Positions 54,202 through 63,966 of a stretch of DNA of 64,000 bases are shown here, piece by piece. Source of the DNA: Cryobacterium sp. N22 (GTDB lineage Bacteria; Actinomycetota; Actinomycetes; Actinomycetales; Microbacteriaceae); NCBI RefSeq assembly GCF_002929555.1, contig NZ_PJJP01000039.1:372001-436000 (forward strand), read 5' to 3'. Below the pieces are notes generated by a model. The model did no database searches. It saw nothing but the letters and a program-made list of their open reading frames with translations, and was not told the origin of the DNA. The stretch's first letter is position 1, and each line of letters opens with the position of its first letter. The translations under genes were made by a program, and so were the position numbers.

Positions 54202-54993
54202 GTGCAGACCTCCACCGAGGCACCCCCCGCCCCCGAAACGCTGCCTCCCGGTGTGAAACCGGCAATCCGTATCGACTCTCTCGGCAAACGGTTCGGACCG
54301 ACCGGCCCGGTCGTCCTGGACAACATCAACCTCACCGTGGCACCCGGAGAATTCCTCTGCCTACTCGGCGCCTCCGGCTGCGGCAAGTCCACCCTGCTCA
54401 ACATCATCGCCGGGCTCGAACACCCCAGCGAGGGCACCGTCACCGTCACCAGCGGCAGCGCGGCCGTGATGTTCCAGGAGTCCGCACTCTTCCCGTGGCT
54501 GACCGCCGGACGCAACGTCGAACTCGCCCTCAAGCTCCGGGGAGTGCCGCGTTCCGGTCGTCGGGCCCAGGCCCTGGAGCTGCTCGACCTCGTCAATCTC
54601 GCCGATGCCGCGCACAAACGCCCGCACGAGCTCTCCGGCGGAATGCGCCAGCGAGTCGCACTGGCCAGGGCCCTCGCCCAGGACCGCAAGGTACTGCTGA
54701 TGGACGAACCGTTCGCGGCCCTCGACGCCATCACCAGGGACCTGCTGCACGAGGAGCTGGAACGGGTCTGGCGGGAGACCGGCCGCACCATCATCTTCGT
54801 CACGCACAACGTGCGTGAGGCCGCCCGGCTCGGCCAGCGCGTGGTGCTCATGTCCTCCCGCCCCGGTCGCATCAGCAACGAATGGCGCATCGACGACACC
54901 GGGCCCCGGCGGATCGAATCCCCCGAGGTATCCCGCCTGGCCATCGAGATCACCGACCAGCTGCGAGAGGAGATCCGCCGCAATGCTGCCTGA
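54202..54993 (+). CDS. ABC transporter ATPase, SsuB/TauB type
   Basis: 263 residues. Walker A GASGCGKST (56-64), Q-loop VMFQESALFPW, signature ELSGGMRQR, Walker B VLLMDEPFAALD and the switch His in FVTHNVREA. Energises the importer with the following permease. GTG start 2 bases after the binding-protein gene. Confidence 0.93.
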   Translation: MQTSTEAPPAPETLPPGVKPAIRIDSLGKRFGPTGPVVLDNINLTVAPGEFLCLLGASGCGKSTLLNIIAGLEHPSEGTVTVTSGSAAVMFQESALFPWLTAGRNVELALKLRGVPRSGRRAQALELLDLVNLADAAHKRPHELSGGMRQRVALARALAQDRKVLLMDEPFAALDAITRDLLHEELERVWRETGRTIIFVTHNVREAARLGQRVVLMSSRPGRISNEWRIDDTGPRRIESPEVSRLAIEITDQLREEIRRNAA

Positions 54994-55903
54994 TACCGCA
55001 CAACCCGCTTCCTCCGCCGTGCCCCGCAGCGGCGGCGCCCACGACGAGCTCCGCCGCCTCGAATCGGGTCTGGACGCCCTCCAGACCGTGCCCTTGACCG
55101 AGAAGGGGCCCTGGCGCCGGATTCTCGACGGCGTGCTGCCACCGGTCCTTCTGGTGGTGGCGCTGGTGGTGGCCTGGCAGTTCTACACCGTGATCGCCCA
55201 GCCCCGGCCCGACCTGGCGCCCGGCCCGTTGAACGTGGCCGGATCGCTCGCCGAGCTGTGGAACGCCGGCCGGCTGCAAGAGGCTGTGCTCACCAGCCTG
55301 GCGCGCGGCGGCGCCGGCTTCCTCATCGCCGTCGCGATCGGCACCCCGCTCGGGCTGCTGCTGGCCGAGTGGCGGCTGCTCCGCCGCGCCCTCGGGCCAC
55401 TCCTGTCCGGCCTGCAGGTGCTCCCGTCTGTGGCCTGGGTGCCCGCCGCGATCATCTGGTTCGGCCTGACCGACGCCACGGTCTACTTCGTGGTGCTGAT
55501 GGGCGCCGTCCCGTCGATCGCGAACGGGCTCGTCTCCGGCATCGACCAGGTTCCGCCGCAGTTACGCAGGGTCGGCACAGTGCTCGGCGCCTCCCGCATC
55601 GAACTCGCCACTCTGGTCGTGCTCCCAGCCGCGCTGCCCGGCTACCTGTCCGGCCTCAAGCAGGGCTGGGCCTTCTCCTGGCGATCCCTGATGGCGGCCG
55701 AGATCATCGCGATGGGCGGGTCGATCGGTTTCGGCCTCGGCTCGATGCTGCAGCAGAGCCGGGAACTCGCCGACCTTTCCGCGGTGCTCGCGACCATCCT
55801 GGTCATCCTCGCGGTCGGCATCCTGGTGGAACTGACCGCCTTCGCCCCGCTCGAACGCCGGCTCCTGCGACGCCGCGGGCTCACGCCCGGCGCGCGCCGG
55901 TAG
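54983..55903 (+). CDS. ABC transporter permease, SsuC/TauC type
   Basis: 306 residues with about six transmembrane helices and the EAA loop in GASRIELATLVVLPAALPGYLSGLKQG, the site touching the ATPase. An N-terminal cytoplasmic extension (about 1-45) is longer than usual. The ATG overlaps the ATPase gene by 11 bases, with GAGGAG upstream. An 81-bp gap follows before the reductase gene. Confidence 0.92.
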   Translation: MLPDTAQPASSAVPRSGGAHDELRRLESGLDALQTVPLTEKGPWRRILDGVLPPVLLVVALVVAWQFYTVIAQPRPDLAPGPLNVAGSLAELWNAGRLQEAVLTSLARGGAGFLIAVAIGTPLGLLLAEWRLLRRALGPLLSGLQVLPSVAWVPAAIIWFGLTDATVYFVVLMGAVPSIANGLVSGIDQVPPQLRRVGTVLGASRIELATLVVLPAALPGYLSGLKQGWAFSWRSLMAAEIIAMGGSIGFGLGSMLQQSRELADLSAVLATILVILAVGILVELTAFAPLERRLLRRRGLTPGARR

Positions 55904-55984
55904 GCACCACAGCGCCCCGGGGATTTACCCGTCAACACCGGTTCTTCACGCACCTTCGATTCCGCCCTTTTGAAAGGCCCACTC

Positions 55985-57409
55985 ATGACCCGGACGTCCT
56001 CAGCGCCCCCGCTACAGCGCGAGCCCCAGCCACTGCGCGTCGCCATTATCGGCGCCGGCCCCGCCGGCATCTACGCCGGCAACATCCTCAGCACGGCCGT
56101 GCGGGCGACCGGCGGCAAGGTCGGCATCGACCTCTTCGACTCCCTGCCGGCCCCCTACGGCCTGATCCGCTACGGCGTGGCCCCCGACCACCCCCGCATC
56201 AAGGGCATCGTCAACTCCCTGCACGAGATGCTCGACGCCGGCAACATCCGGTTCCTGGGCAACGTGGGCTACGGCACCGACCTCAGCCTGGCCGACCTGC
56301 GCCGGCACTACCACGCGGTCATCTTCGCCACCGGAGCGATCCGCGATGCTGAGCTGCCGATTCCCGGCATCAGCCTGCCCGGCTCCTACGGAGCGGCCGA
56401 CTTCGTCTCCTGGTTCGACGGGCATCCGGATGTGCCGCGCGACTGGCCCCTCGACGCCACCGACATCGCGGTGATCGGCAACGGCAACGTGGCCCTGGAC
56501 GTGGCGCGGATGCTGGCCAAGCACCCCGCCGACCTGCTCAGCACCGACATCCCGGCCAACGTGCACGCCGGCCTGGCCGGCTCGCCGGTCACCGACGTAC
56601 ACGTCTTCGGCCGGCGCGGTCCCGGCCAGGTGAAATTCACCCCGATCGAGCTGCGCGAACTCGGCGACATCCCCGACGTGGACGTGATCGTCTACGACGA
56701 GGACTTCCCCAGGGACGCCGACTCCGAGGCCCGCCTGGCCGCGTCCACCAACCAGGTCAAGGTCATGAGCCGCACCCTCAACGGCTGGCTCACCCGCGAG
56801 CCCACCGGCGCGTCCCGGCGGCTGCACCTGCACTTCCAGCACAGCCCTGTGGAGGTCTACGGCACCGACAGGGTCGAGGGGATGCGCTTCGAACGCACCG
56901 CACCGACCGGCGACGGGGGCGTGCGCGGCACCGGGGAGATCATCGACTACCCGCTGCAGGCCGTCTACCGCGCGGTCGGTTACCGCGGCAGCGCGCTGCC
57001 CGATGTGCCCTTCGACGATGCGCGCGGCGTCATCAACAGCGACGAGGGCCGCGTCATCGACGAGCACGGCACGCCTCTGCCCGGGCTCTACGCCACGGGC
57101 TGGATCAAGCGCGGCCCGGTCGGGCTGATCGGCCACACCAAGGGCGACGCCCTGGAGACGATCACCCACCTGGTCGAGGACCTCGCCCTGCTGCCGGAAC
57201 CGGCCGACCCTGCCGAGGACGCCGTCCTGCGCCTGCTCGGCGAGCGCGGCATCCGCTACACCACCTGGCCCGGCTGGCTGGCCCTGGACGCCCACGAACG
57301 GGCGCTGGGCGACGCCGACACGTCGGAGGTGACCCGGGGACGGGTCAAGGTCGTGCCCCGCGACGAGCAGGTTACGATCGCAGCCGAGCAGACACTGGTG
57401 CCCTCGTGA
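55985..57409 (+). CDS. fprA: ferredoxin-NADP(+) reductase, FprA/adrenodoxin-reductase type
   Basis: Transfers electrons from NADPH to ferredoxin. 474 residues with FAD site GAGPAGIY (23-30), [22 protein letters not shown] site [13 protein letters not shown] and the C-terminal [17 protein letters not shown]. The immediately following ferredoxin gene overlaps it (GTGA), so this pair most likely supplies the sulfite reductase. GAAAGG seven bases upstream supports the ATG. Confidence 0.94.
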   Translation: MTRTSSAPPLQREPQPLRVAIIGAGPAGIYAGNILSTAVRATGGKVGIDLFDSLPAPYGLIRYGVAPDHPRIKGIVNSLHEMLDAGNIRFLGNVGYGTDLSLADLRRHYHAVIFATGAIRDAELPIPGISLPGSYGAADFVSWFDGHPDVPRDWPLDATDIAVIGNGNVALDVARMLAKHPADLLSTDIPANVHAGLAGSPVTDVHVFGRRGPGQVKFTPIELRELGDIPDVDVIVYDEDFPRDADSEARLAASTNQVKVMSRTLNGWLTREPTGASRRLHLHFQHSPVEVYGTDRVEGMRFERTAPTGDGGVRGTGEIIDYPLQAVYRAVGYRGSALPDVPFDDARGVINSDEGRVIDEHGTPLPGLYATGWIKRGPVGLIGHTKGDALETITHLVEDLALLPEPADPAEDAVLRLLGERGIRYTTWPGWLALDAHERALGDADTSEVTRGRVKVVPRDEQVTIAAEQTLVPS

Positions 57410-57735
57410 CCTATGTCATCGCGCTGCCCTGCGTGGACGTGAAGGATCGCGCCTGCGTCGACGAGTGCCCCGTGGACTGCATCTACGAGGGCGAACGTTC
57501 CCTGTACATCCACCCGGACGAGTGCGTCGACTGCGGCGCCTGCGAACCCGTCTGCCCGGTGGAGGCCATCTACTACGAAGACGACCTGCCCGAGGCCTGG
57601 GCCGACTACTACCGGGCCAATGTGGACTTCTTCGTCGAGCTCGGCTCCCCCGGCGGCGCCGCGAAAACCGGTGTGCTCACCTTCGACCACCCGGTCATCT
57701 CCGCGCTGCCACGCCAGGGCGCATCCGGTGCCTGA
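57406..57735 (+). CDS. fdxA: 7Fe-type ferredoxin (FdxA-like)
   Basis: A 109-residue electron carrier. Cysteines at 9, 17, 21, 25 (C-x7-C-x3-C-x3-C) and 40, 43, 46, 50 (C-x2-C-x2-C-x3-C) are the 3Fe-4S plus 4Fe-4S pattern of seven-iron ferredoxins. The acidic C-terminal half is typical of FdxA. It is coupled to fprA (GTGA overlap), so it is probably the donor to the sulfite reductase. Confidence 0.94.
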   Translation: MTYVIALPCVDVKDRACVDECPVDCIYEGERSLYIHPDECVDCGACEPVCPVEAIYYEDDLPEAWADYYRANVDFFVELGSPGGAAKTGVLTFDHPVISALPRQGASGA

Positions 57736-58705
57736 CGACCGGCAGCACTATGACTGCGTCGTGATCGGCGCGGGCCCGGCCGGACTGTCGGCGGCGCTGA
57801 ACCTGAGCCGGGCCCGCCTCACCGTGCTCGTCATCGACAGCGACCGGCCCCGGAACGCGGCGACCATGATCTCGCACGGGTTCCTCACCAGGGACGGAGT
57901 CCCCCCGCACGAGCTGCGCCGCCTCGCCAGGGAAGAGGTCGAGGGCTACCCGGGTACCCGGATCCTGCGGCGCACCTCGGTGCGCTCGGTCCAGCGGGCC
58001 CGCGAGCTGAACGAGGAGGACGGTTCGCACCCGTTCACCGTCACGCTCGGGAGCCCGACCGCTGCCGGCCGAACCGTGCACAGCCGTGCGGTGCTCGTGG
58101 CCACCGGGCTGCGCGAGACCCTCCCCGATGTTCCCAACATCCGCGGGTTCTACGGCATGAGCCTGTTCAGCTGCGCCGCCTGCGACGGCTACGAGCTGAA
58201 TGATCAACCCCTGGCCCTGATCGGCGAGACCGACGATCTGGCCGCCCGGGCGCTCCTGGTGTCCCAGTGGACCCACACGCTGACGGTGTTCACCAACGGC
58301 GCGGGCTTCACCGACGACTCCGGCGCCGTCTCCGCCGCCCAGGAGCGCACCCTGCGCGAGCGCGGCATCACCGTCGAACGGCGCCGGATCACCGAACTCG
58401 AGGGCGACCGCGGGTTGCTCGCCGCGGTGCGGGTGGATGGCGGCGACCGGATCCCGGTCACCGGCGGGTTCGTGCGGCCGCTCTGGCACCCCGCCGTGGA
58501 GTTCCTGGCCGGGCTGGATGTGGCCGGCGACGCGCACGCCCAGCTGCTCACCGACCGCAACGGGCGCACCAGCGTGCCGGGGCTCTACGCAGCCGGGGAC
58601 GTCGCGGCGCCCGGACCGCAGCAGCTGATCGTGGCGGCCGGCGCCGGCGCCCGCACGGCCGCGATCATCAGCCAGGACCTGCTGGGGGTCAGCACCGCGC
58701 ACTGA
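57728..58705 (+). CDS. thioredoxin-reductase-like NAD(P)/FAD flavoprotein
   Basis: 325 residues. FAD site GAGPAG (14-19); a redox-active pair Cys149-Ala-Ala-Cys152-Asp-Gly where thioredoxin reductases have CATCDG; C-terminal [17 protein letters not shown]. The glycines of the NADPH site (usually GGGDSA) are degenerate ([12 protein letters not shown]), so NADPH use is not certain. It may recharge thioredoxin for the APS reductase. The GTG start overlaps the ferredoxin gene by 8 bases. Confidence 0.88.
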   Translation: MPDDRQHYDCVVIGAGPAGLSAALNLSRARLTVLVIDSDRPRNAATMISHGFLTRDGVPPHELRRLAREEVEGYPGTRILRRTSVRSVQRARELNEEDGSHPFTVTLGSPTAAGRTVHSRAVLVATGLRETLPDVPNIRGFYGMSLFSCAACDGYELNDQPLALIGETDDLAARALLVSQWTHTLTVFTNGAGFTDDSGAVSAAQERTLRERGITVERRRITELEGDRGLLAAVRVDGGDRIPVTGGFVRPLWHPAVEFLAGLDVAGDAHAQLLTDRNGRTSVPGLYAAGDVAAPGPQQLIVAAGAGARTAAIISQDLLGVSTAH

Positions 58706-58745
58706 CCCGCCCACCGGCCCCGACACCGCACCGGGGTGGCGGGTC
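58704..58745 (+). terminator. terminator candidate of the sulfur operon
   Basis: Arms GACCCGCC-c-ACC / GGTGGCGGGTC with one bulged C and a GC-rich 19-base loop, starting inside the flavoprotein stop codon. Suggests the next gene is a separate unit. Confidence 0.55.
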
Positions 58746-58813
58746 GCCGCGGTGCTGGGTATCGTCACGGTAGTCGCCGCGCGGGTCGGCCTGCGCCCGT
58801 CGAAAGGACGCCC

Positions 58814-60238
58814 ATGAGCACCACGCCACCGCCCCTGCAACCGCCGGAGCAGCCGCCGGCGCCTGGCACGCATCCGGCCCTCGTCGCCCTCAACCGAGTT
58901 CTCGAGGGCGCCCTGGTGCTGCCCGGCGATCCAGGCTGGGACGACGCCCGCACCCCGTGGAACCTCGCCGTCGACCAGCAGCCCAGCGCCGTCGTGCGGC
59001 CTCGCTCGGTGCGGGACCTCAGGCAGGTGATCATCGCCGCCAGGGAGGCCGGCCTGGGAGTGACTGTGCAGCCACGGGGGCACGGCGCCGCGGCCGACCT
59101 CGCCGGCCAGATCCTCGTGCGCACCAGCGGATTCGACGAGGTCACCGTGAATGTCGTCGCCCGGTTCGCGCGCGTCGGCGCCGGCGTGCCGTGGGGAACT
59201 CTGCTCAACCATCTCGACGGCACCGGCCTGATTGCCCTGGCCGGCACCAACCCCGACGTCAGTGTCACGGGGTACCTGCTCTCCGGCGGGCATTCCTGGT
59301 TCAGCCGGTGGAAGGGCCTGGCCGCGCACTCGATTCGCGCCGTCGAGCTGATCGACGCCACCGGGGTGCTGCGCCGCGTCACCAAGGACAGCGACCCCGA
59401 TCTGCTCTGGGGCCTGCGGGGCGCCGGCGGACTCTTCGGCGTGGTGACCGCCCTGGAGATCGACCTGTACCCGGCGCCCGACCTCTTCGGTGGCAAGATC
59501 CTGTTTCCCGCCGAATCGGCCGAGGTGGTCTTCGGAGCCGCGGCGGACATCCTGCTGGACGCTCCGCCGGAGCTGAGCCTGTTCCTGGGCCTGATCAACC
59601 TGCCCGACGTGGAGCAGGTGCCCGAACTCCTCCGCGGCCGTAGTTTCACCCAGGTCGATGCGGTTTTCGTGGGGTCGCCAGAGGCCGGCAGCGCCCTGCT
59701 CGCACCGTTGCTGTCGATCGCCCCTGTCATCGCCAACCTGTGCCGGCCGTTCTCGATCGGCCAACTGGGCGAGGTGTCGGGCGAACCGCAGGAGCCCTCG
59801 GCGACGCTGGACTGGTCCAGGACCGTCGGTGACCTTGACACCGCCACCATCGCGAGCCTCGTCGAGGCCTTCCACACCGCGAGCTACGCCGGCCTGTCCC
59901 TGCTGCAGCTGCGGCCGCTGGGCGGGTTGATCGGCGACCCGATGGTCGGCGCCGACGGTGTCGTCGGCCACCTCGACGCCGGCTTCATGCTCTTCGCGGC
60001 GGCGATCCTGCCGCCGGGCGCACCCGGTCCGGACGCCGCCGACCGCCATCTGGTGTTCCAACCGCTGGAGGACACCGTGCATGCCGTGGGTGTTCCCCGC
60101 ATCGTGCCGACGATGCTCGCGGCCGGCCAGGATCTGGGCCTGGCGTTCACGCCGGAGGACCTGCACCGCCTGGCCGGGATCAAGGCACGGGTCGATCCGG
60201 AAAACCTTTTCCGCAGCAACCGGCCGCTGCCGGCCTAG
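58814..60238 (+). CDS. FAD-binding (BBE/FAD-linked oxidase) oxidoreductase
   Basis: 474 residues of the PCMH-type FAD-linked oxidase family: VVRPRSVRDL, the QPRGHG segment containing the usual His for covalent FAD attachment, VGAGVPWGTLLNHLD, LSGGHSWFSRWKGLA, LLWGLRGAGGLFGVVTALEIDLYP and a C-terminal RVDPENLFRSN. The second FAD-linking Cys of bicovalent members is not seen. Substrate unknown. It follows a hairpin after the sulfur operon, and GAAAGGA before the ATG supports the start. Confidence 0.85.
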   Translation: MSTTPPPLQPPEQPPAPGTHPALVALNRVLEGALVLPGDPGWDDARTPWNLAVDQQPSAVVRPRSVRDLRQVIIAAREAGLGVTVQPRGHGAAADLAGQILVRTSGFDEVTVNVVARFARVGAGVPWGTLLNHLDGTGLIALAGTNPDVSVTGYLLSGGHSWFSRWKGLAAHSIRAVELIDATGVLRRVTKDSDPDLLWGLRGAGGLFGVVTALEIDLYPAPDLFGGKILFPAESAEVVFGAAADILLDAPPELSLFLGLINLPDVEQVPELLRGRSFTQVDAVFVGSPEAGSALLAPLLSIAPVIANLCRPFSIGQLGEVSGEPQEPSATLDWSRTVGDLDTATIASLVEAFHTASYAGLSLLQLRPLGGLIGDPMVGADGVVGHLDAGFMLFAAAILPPGAPGPDAADRHLVFQPLEDTVHAVGVPRIVPTMLAAGQDLGLAFTPEDLHRLAGIKARVDPENLFRSNRPLPA

Positions 60239-60284
60239 CCGTACCGAGCCGAGCTGGGCCGCGCAGCACCGTGCCGGCGGTCGC

Positions 60285-63200
60285 TCAGGAGGCCTGTTCC
60301 GCCTCGCGCACGATGCGCTGGCCGACCACCGCCGACACCCCGTCCTGCCGCATCGAGACGCCGTAGAGCGCATCCGCGATCTCCATGGTGCGCTTCTGGT
60401 GGGTGATGACGATGAGCTGGCTGGTGGCCCGCAGATCCTCGAAGATGGTCAGCAGCCGACCCAGGTTCGCGTCGTCCAGCGCGGCCTCGACCTCGTCCAT
60501 GATGTAGAACGGGCTGGGCCGGGCCTTGAAGATCGCGATGAGCAGGGCCACAGCCGCCAGCGACCGTTCGCCGCCGGAGAGCAGCGAGAGCCGCTCGATC
60601 TTCTTACCGGCGGGCTTCACCGACACCTCGATCCCGGTGGTGAGCATGTCCGCGGGGTCGGTGAGCTGGATGCTGCCGCTTCCGCCGGGGAACAGCACCG
60701 GGAACACCTCGGCGAAGGCCGCCTGGGTGTCCTCGAAGGCGCTGGCGAATATGGTCCCCATCTTCACGTCGATGTCCTCGATGATGGTCATCAGATCGGC
60801 CCGGGTGGTGGTGAGGTCGGTGAGCTGCTCGGTGAGGAACAGGTGGCGTTGTTCCAGGGCCGCGAATTCCTCGAGCGCGAGGGGGTTGATCCGCCCCAGT
60901 CGGGCATACTTGCGCTCGGCGGCCGCCAGGCGCGCCCGCTGTTCCTCCCGGTCGTACGGCGTGGCCGATGAGGCGTCGCCGTCGCCGTCGGCGGGCACCG
61001 GCTGGTCCGGGCCGTATTCGTCGACGAGGACGTCTTCCACCAGGCCCAGTTCGCTGGCTGCGCGCTCGAGCAGCGCCGACAGCTGCAGTTTCTTCTCGTA
61101 GATGGCCAGTTCGAGCCCGTGCACGTTTTCCGTGATGGCCTGCAACCGGCTGCGCAGCTCGCTCTCGGTGCGGCGCAGTGTGCTGAGCTCGTCGTTCTGG
61201 CTGGTCCGTTCCGCCTCCGCGACGGCCAGCCGCTGACGCGCCTGGACCACGGCGCCGTCCACCGAGGCGAGCACCGGGGGCAGCGCGTCGGCGACGGCGG
61301 AGGCGGCATCCACCTGGCGGCGGCGGAGAACGGCCCGGCGGGCGGCGGCATCGGCCTCGGCCCGGTCTGATTCGAGTTGCCGGGTCAGGGAGAGAACCCG
61401 GGCCTGGCCGCCGCGCAGGCGCTCCCTGGCGGTGTCCACCTGCAGACGCGACTCGATCTCGGTTTCCCTGGCACGCTCGAGCTCGGCGTACAGCGTGTCG
61501 CGGGCGGTGACGTCGAGGATGGGCCGCGGCGCGGAACGTTTGGTGTCCAGGGCCGCGGCGGCCCTGGTGGCGGCGCTCTCGGCATCGGCGACACCGGCGG
61601 AGGCGAGATCGGCCGCGGCCGACAGCCTGTCGAAATCCGCGGTCGCGGCGTCGACCTGCACGGTGAGGCGGTTGCGCCGGTCGGCGCGGGCGGCCTCCCG
61701 GGTGCTGTGCTCGCTGAGCCTGGCCTGGGCCGACCTCGCCTGGTCCCTCGCGCCGGCCAGGAGGGTGCGCTGTTCGCCGAGGTCACCGGAGACGGTCGTG
61801 ATCAGGCTCGTCACCTCGGCCAGTCGGTGTTCGGCCGCGTCACGTTCGGTGACGAGTTCCAGCTTGCTGGGGGCGGCGCCGGACCCGCCGCGCAGCGCGT
61901 GGGCGGTGAGCACATCCCCGGCGCGGGTGATGATGGTGACTTCCGAGTCCGGCCCGGATGCGGCCAGGGCATCGGATGCGGCGACGGCGGCGGTCAGATC
62001 GTCCACGATCAGGGTGCGCTCGAGAAGCCCGAGCACCCCGGGCGGCGCGTCGACGACGGTGTGCGCGGCGACGACGCCGGGCAGGCCGGAGAGGTCCACC
62101 GCCGCAACCGGCCCGTCGGGTCCGCCGTCCTCGGCCCCGGCGAGCACCAGTTCCACCCGGCCCAGGTGCAGCGCGTCCGCGTGCCCGACCGCGGCGACGG
62201 CGGCATCCCGGTCGTCGGCGGCCACGGCATCGGCGAGGGAGCCGAGCGCCGCCGCGATGGCGCGCTCGAAGCCGGGCTGCACGCTCATGGCCTCGGCGAC
62301 CAGACCGCGGATGCCGGCCAGGTTCGCCTCGAGAAGGGCCGAGGAGCCGTCCTTCTGGCCGAGCGCCAGGGTGAGGGCGCCCGTGCGGGCCGCCAGCGCA
62401 TCCCGCTCCCGTTCCTGGCCGTGCAGGAGCTCGCGGAGCCGTTCGATCTCGGTCTCGGCCTGCGACACCTCGGCCTGGGCGAGTTCCACGACCTCGTCGA
62501 GGTCGACATCAGTCGCTGCGTCGTCGGCGTCCTCGTCGAGGTCGGCCAGCTGCTGCCGGGATGCGGCGAGTCGGTCGCGGGCGGAGTCGAGGGCGCCCTG
62601 CTGGCGCAGCACCTCCCCGCGCACGGCGGCCAGTCGGGACGCCGCGGTGTCGAACTCGCCGGCGAGCTGGGACACCTGGAGGTCATGGCGCGAGACGAGG
62701 GCGGACTGCGCAGCGATCTCCTCGTCGACGGCGTCCAGGTCACGCCGCACCGAGGCCGCAGTGGTGCGCGCCCTGGCCCAGGCGTCCTCGGCCGTGGTGA
62801 TGCCCGCCCGTAGGCGGTCCACCTCCGCCGCGGCATCCTCGACGCGCTGCGGGGTCACGCTCGACGCCCGTTCGGCGGGTTCGGCCTGAGCGCCCAGCAG
62901 GGCGAGCCGTTGGTTGGCGAGGGTGTACAGCCCGCGCAGTCGTTCCTGGGCGGATTCGAGAGCGAACGCGGTGCGCCGGGCGGTGTCGACGGCGTCGCCG
63001 ACCTGTGCGTCCTCCAGCCGGCGAACCCGCACCTGGTTGTGGTCGAGCTGCTCCTGGATCACCAGGCGTTCGGAGTGCCGTTCGCTTTCGGTGCGGCCGT
63101 GGGCGTCCAGGGCGGTGCGCAGCACGATCACGTCGTCCGCGAGCAGCCGCGCCCGCGCGTCCCGCACGGTGGCGGCGATCTGCTGGGCCTGCCTGGCCAC

Positions 63201-63830
63201 CTGGGCCTGCTGGCCGAGCGGCTTGAGTTGCCGGCGGACCTCCGCGGCGAGGTCGCTGAGCCTGGTGAGGTTGGTCTGCATCGCCTCGAGCTTGCGCACG
63301 GTCTTTTCCTTGCGGCGACGGTGTTTGAGGATTCCCGCGGCCTCCTCGATGAACCCGCGGCGTTCCTCCGGGCTGGCGCGCAGCACGGCATCCAGCTGGC
63401 CCTGACCGACGATGACGTGCATCTCCCGGCCGAGACCGGAGTCGCTGAGCAGTTCCTGCACGTCGAGCAGCCGGCAGGTGCGGCCGTTGATGGCGTACTC
63501 ACTGCCTCCGTTGCGGAACAGGGTGCGCGCGATGGTCACCTCGGCGTACTCGATGGGCAACGCCCCGTCGCTGTTGTCGATCGACAGGATCACCTCGGCG
63601 CGGCCGAGCGGCCCCCTGGTGGAGGTGCCGGCGAAGATGACGTCCTCCATCTTGCCGCCGCGGAGCGTCTTCACGCCCTGCTCGCCCATTACCCAGGCGA
63701 GGGCGTCGACAACGTTGGACTTACCGGAGCCGTTGGGACCCACGACGCAGGTGACCCCGGGTTCGAACGCGAACGTCGTCGACTGCGCGAACGACTTGAA
63801 ACCCTTGAGGGTGAGGCTCTTCAGGTACAA
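60285..63830 (-). CDS. smc: chromosome partition protein SMC
   Basis: The condensin ATPase that compacts and segregates the chromosome with ScpAB. 1,181 residues: Walker A GPNGSGKS (31-38), long coiled coils, a hinge about residues 510-650, then the ABC signature LSGGERS (near 1080) and Walker B FYIMDEVEAAL (near 1108). The start is a TTG at 63830 preceded by GGAAGGA; a frame opening at 63989 exists but adds an unlike N-terminus. Its usual neighbour ftsY is 12 kb away. Confidence 0.95.
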   Translation of the reverse strand: MYLKSLTLKGFKSFAQSTTFAFEPGVTCVVGPNGSGKSNVVDALAWVMGEQGVKTLRGGKMEDVIFAGTSTRGPLGRAEVILSIDNSDGALPIEYAEVTIARTLFRNGGSEYAINGRTCRLLDVQELLSDSGLGREMHVIVGQGQLDAVLRASPEERRGFIEEAAGILKHRRRKEKTVRKLEAMQTNLTRLSDLAAEVRRQLKPLGQQAQVARQAQQIAATVRDARARLLADDVIVLRTALDAHGRTESERHSERLVIQEQLDHNQVRVRRLEDAQVGDAVDTARRTAFALESAQERLRGLYTLANQRLALLGAQAEPAERASSVTPQRVEDAAAEVDRLRAGITTAEDAWARARTTAASVRRDLDAVDEEIAAQSALVSRHDLQVSQLAGEFDTAASRLAAVRGEVLRQQGALDSARDRLAASRQQLADLDEDADDAATDVDLDEVVELAQAEVSQAETEIERLRELLHGQERERDALAARTGALTLALGQKDGSSALLEANLAGIRGLVAEAMSVQPGFERAIAAALGSLADAVAADDRDAAVAAVGHADALHLGRVELVLAGAEDGGPDGPVAAVDLSGLPGVVAAHTVVDAPPGVLGLLERTLIVDDLTAAVAASDALAASGPDSEVTIITRAGDVLTAHALRGGSGAAPSKLELVTERDAAEHRLAEVTSLITTVSGDLGEQRTLLAGARDQARSAQARLSEHSTREAARADRRNRLTVQVDAATADFDRLSAAADLASAGVADAESAATRAAAALDTKRSAPRPILDVTARDTLYAELERARETEIESRLQVDTARERLRGGQARVLSLTRQLESDRAEADAAARRAVLRRRQVDAASAVADALPPVLASVDGAVVQARQRLAVAEAERTSQNDELSTLRRTESELRSRLQAITENVHGLELAIYEKKLQLSALLERAASELGLVEDVLVDEYGPDQPVPADGDGDASSATPYDREEQRARLAAAERKYARLGRINPLALEEFAALEQRHLFLTEQLTDLTTTRADLMTIIEDIDVKMGTIFASAFEDTQAAFAEVFPVLFPGGSGSIQLTDPADMLTTGIEVSVKPAGKKIERLSLLSGGERSLAAVALLIAIFKARPSPFYIMDEVEAALDDANLGRLLTIFEDLRATSQLIVITHQKRTMEIADALYGVSMRQDGVSAVVGQRIVREAEQAS

Positions 63831-63952
63831 CCCGGCCGTCCTTCCCGCATCAGTGTCTTGGCTCAGTCCACGGTACCGGACCACCGCTCGTTTACTGGGA
63901 TCGGCCCGCCCCGAGATCCTCCGGGCGTCTGTCGCTTCCGCGGCGCCGGGTC

Positions 63953-63958
63953 TAGGCT
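63953..63958 (+). promoter_or_regulatory. possible -10 of a gene cut by the window edge
   Basis: TAGGCT with 8 bases to the ATG at 63967. Confidence 0.3.
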
Positions 63959-63966
63959 CAGCGGAC

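Noticed and set aside
58814..60238. FAD-linked oxidase as part of the sulfur operon
   Set aside because: A stable hairpin and a 108-bp gap precede it and it has its own ribosome site, so membership is not supported although the strand is the same.
57695..60373. 892-codon minus-strand frame opposite the flavoprotein and FAD oxidase genes
   Set aside because: Spans two well-supported plus-strand genes and their gap; composition is antisense-like.
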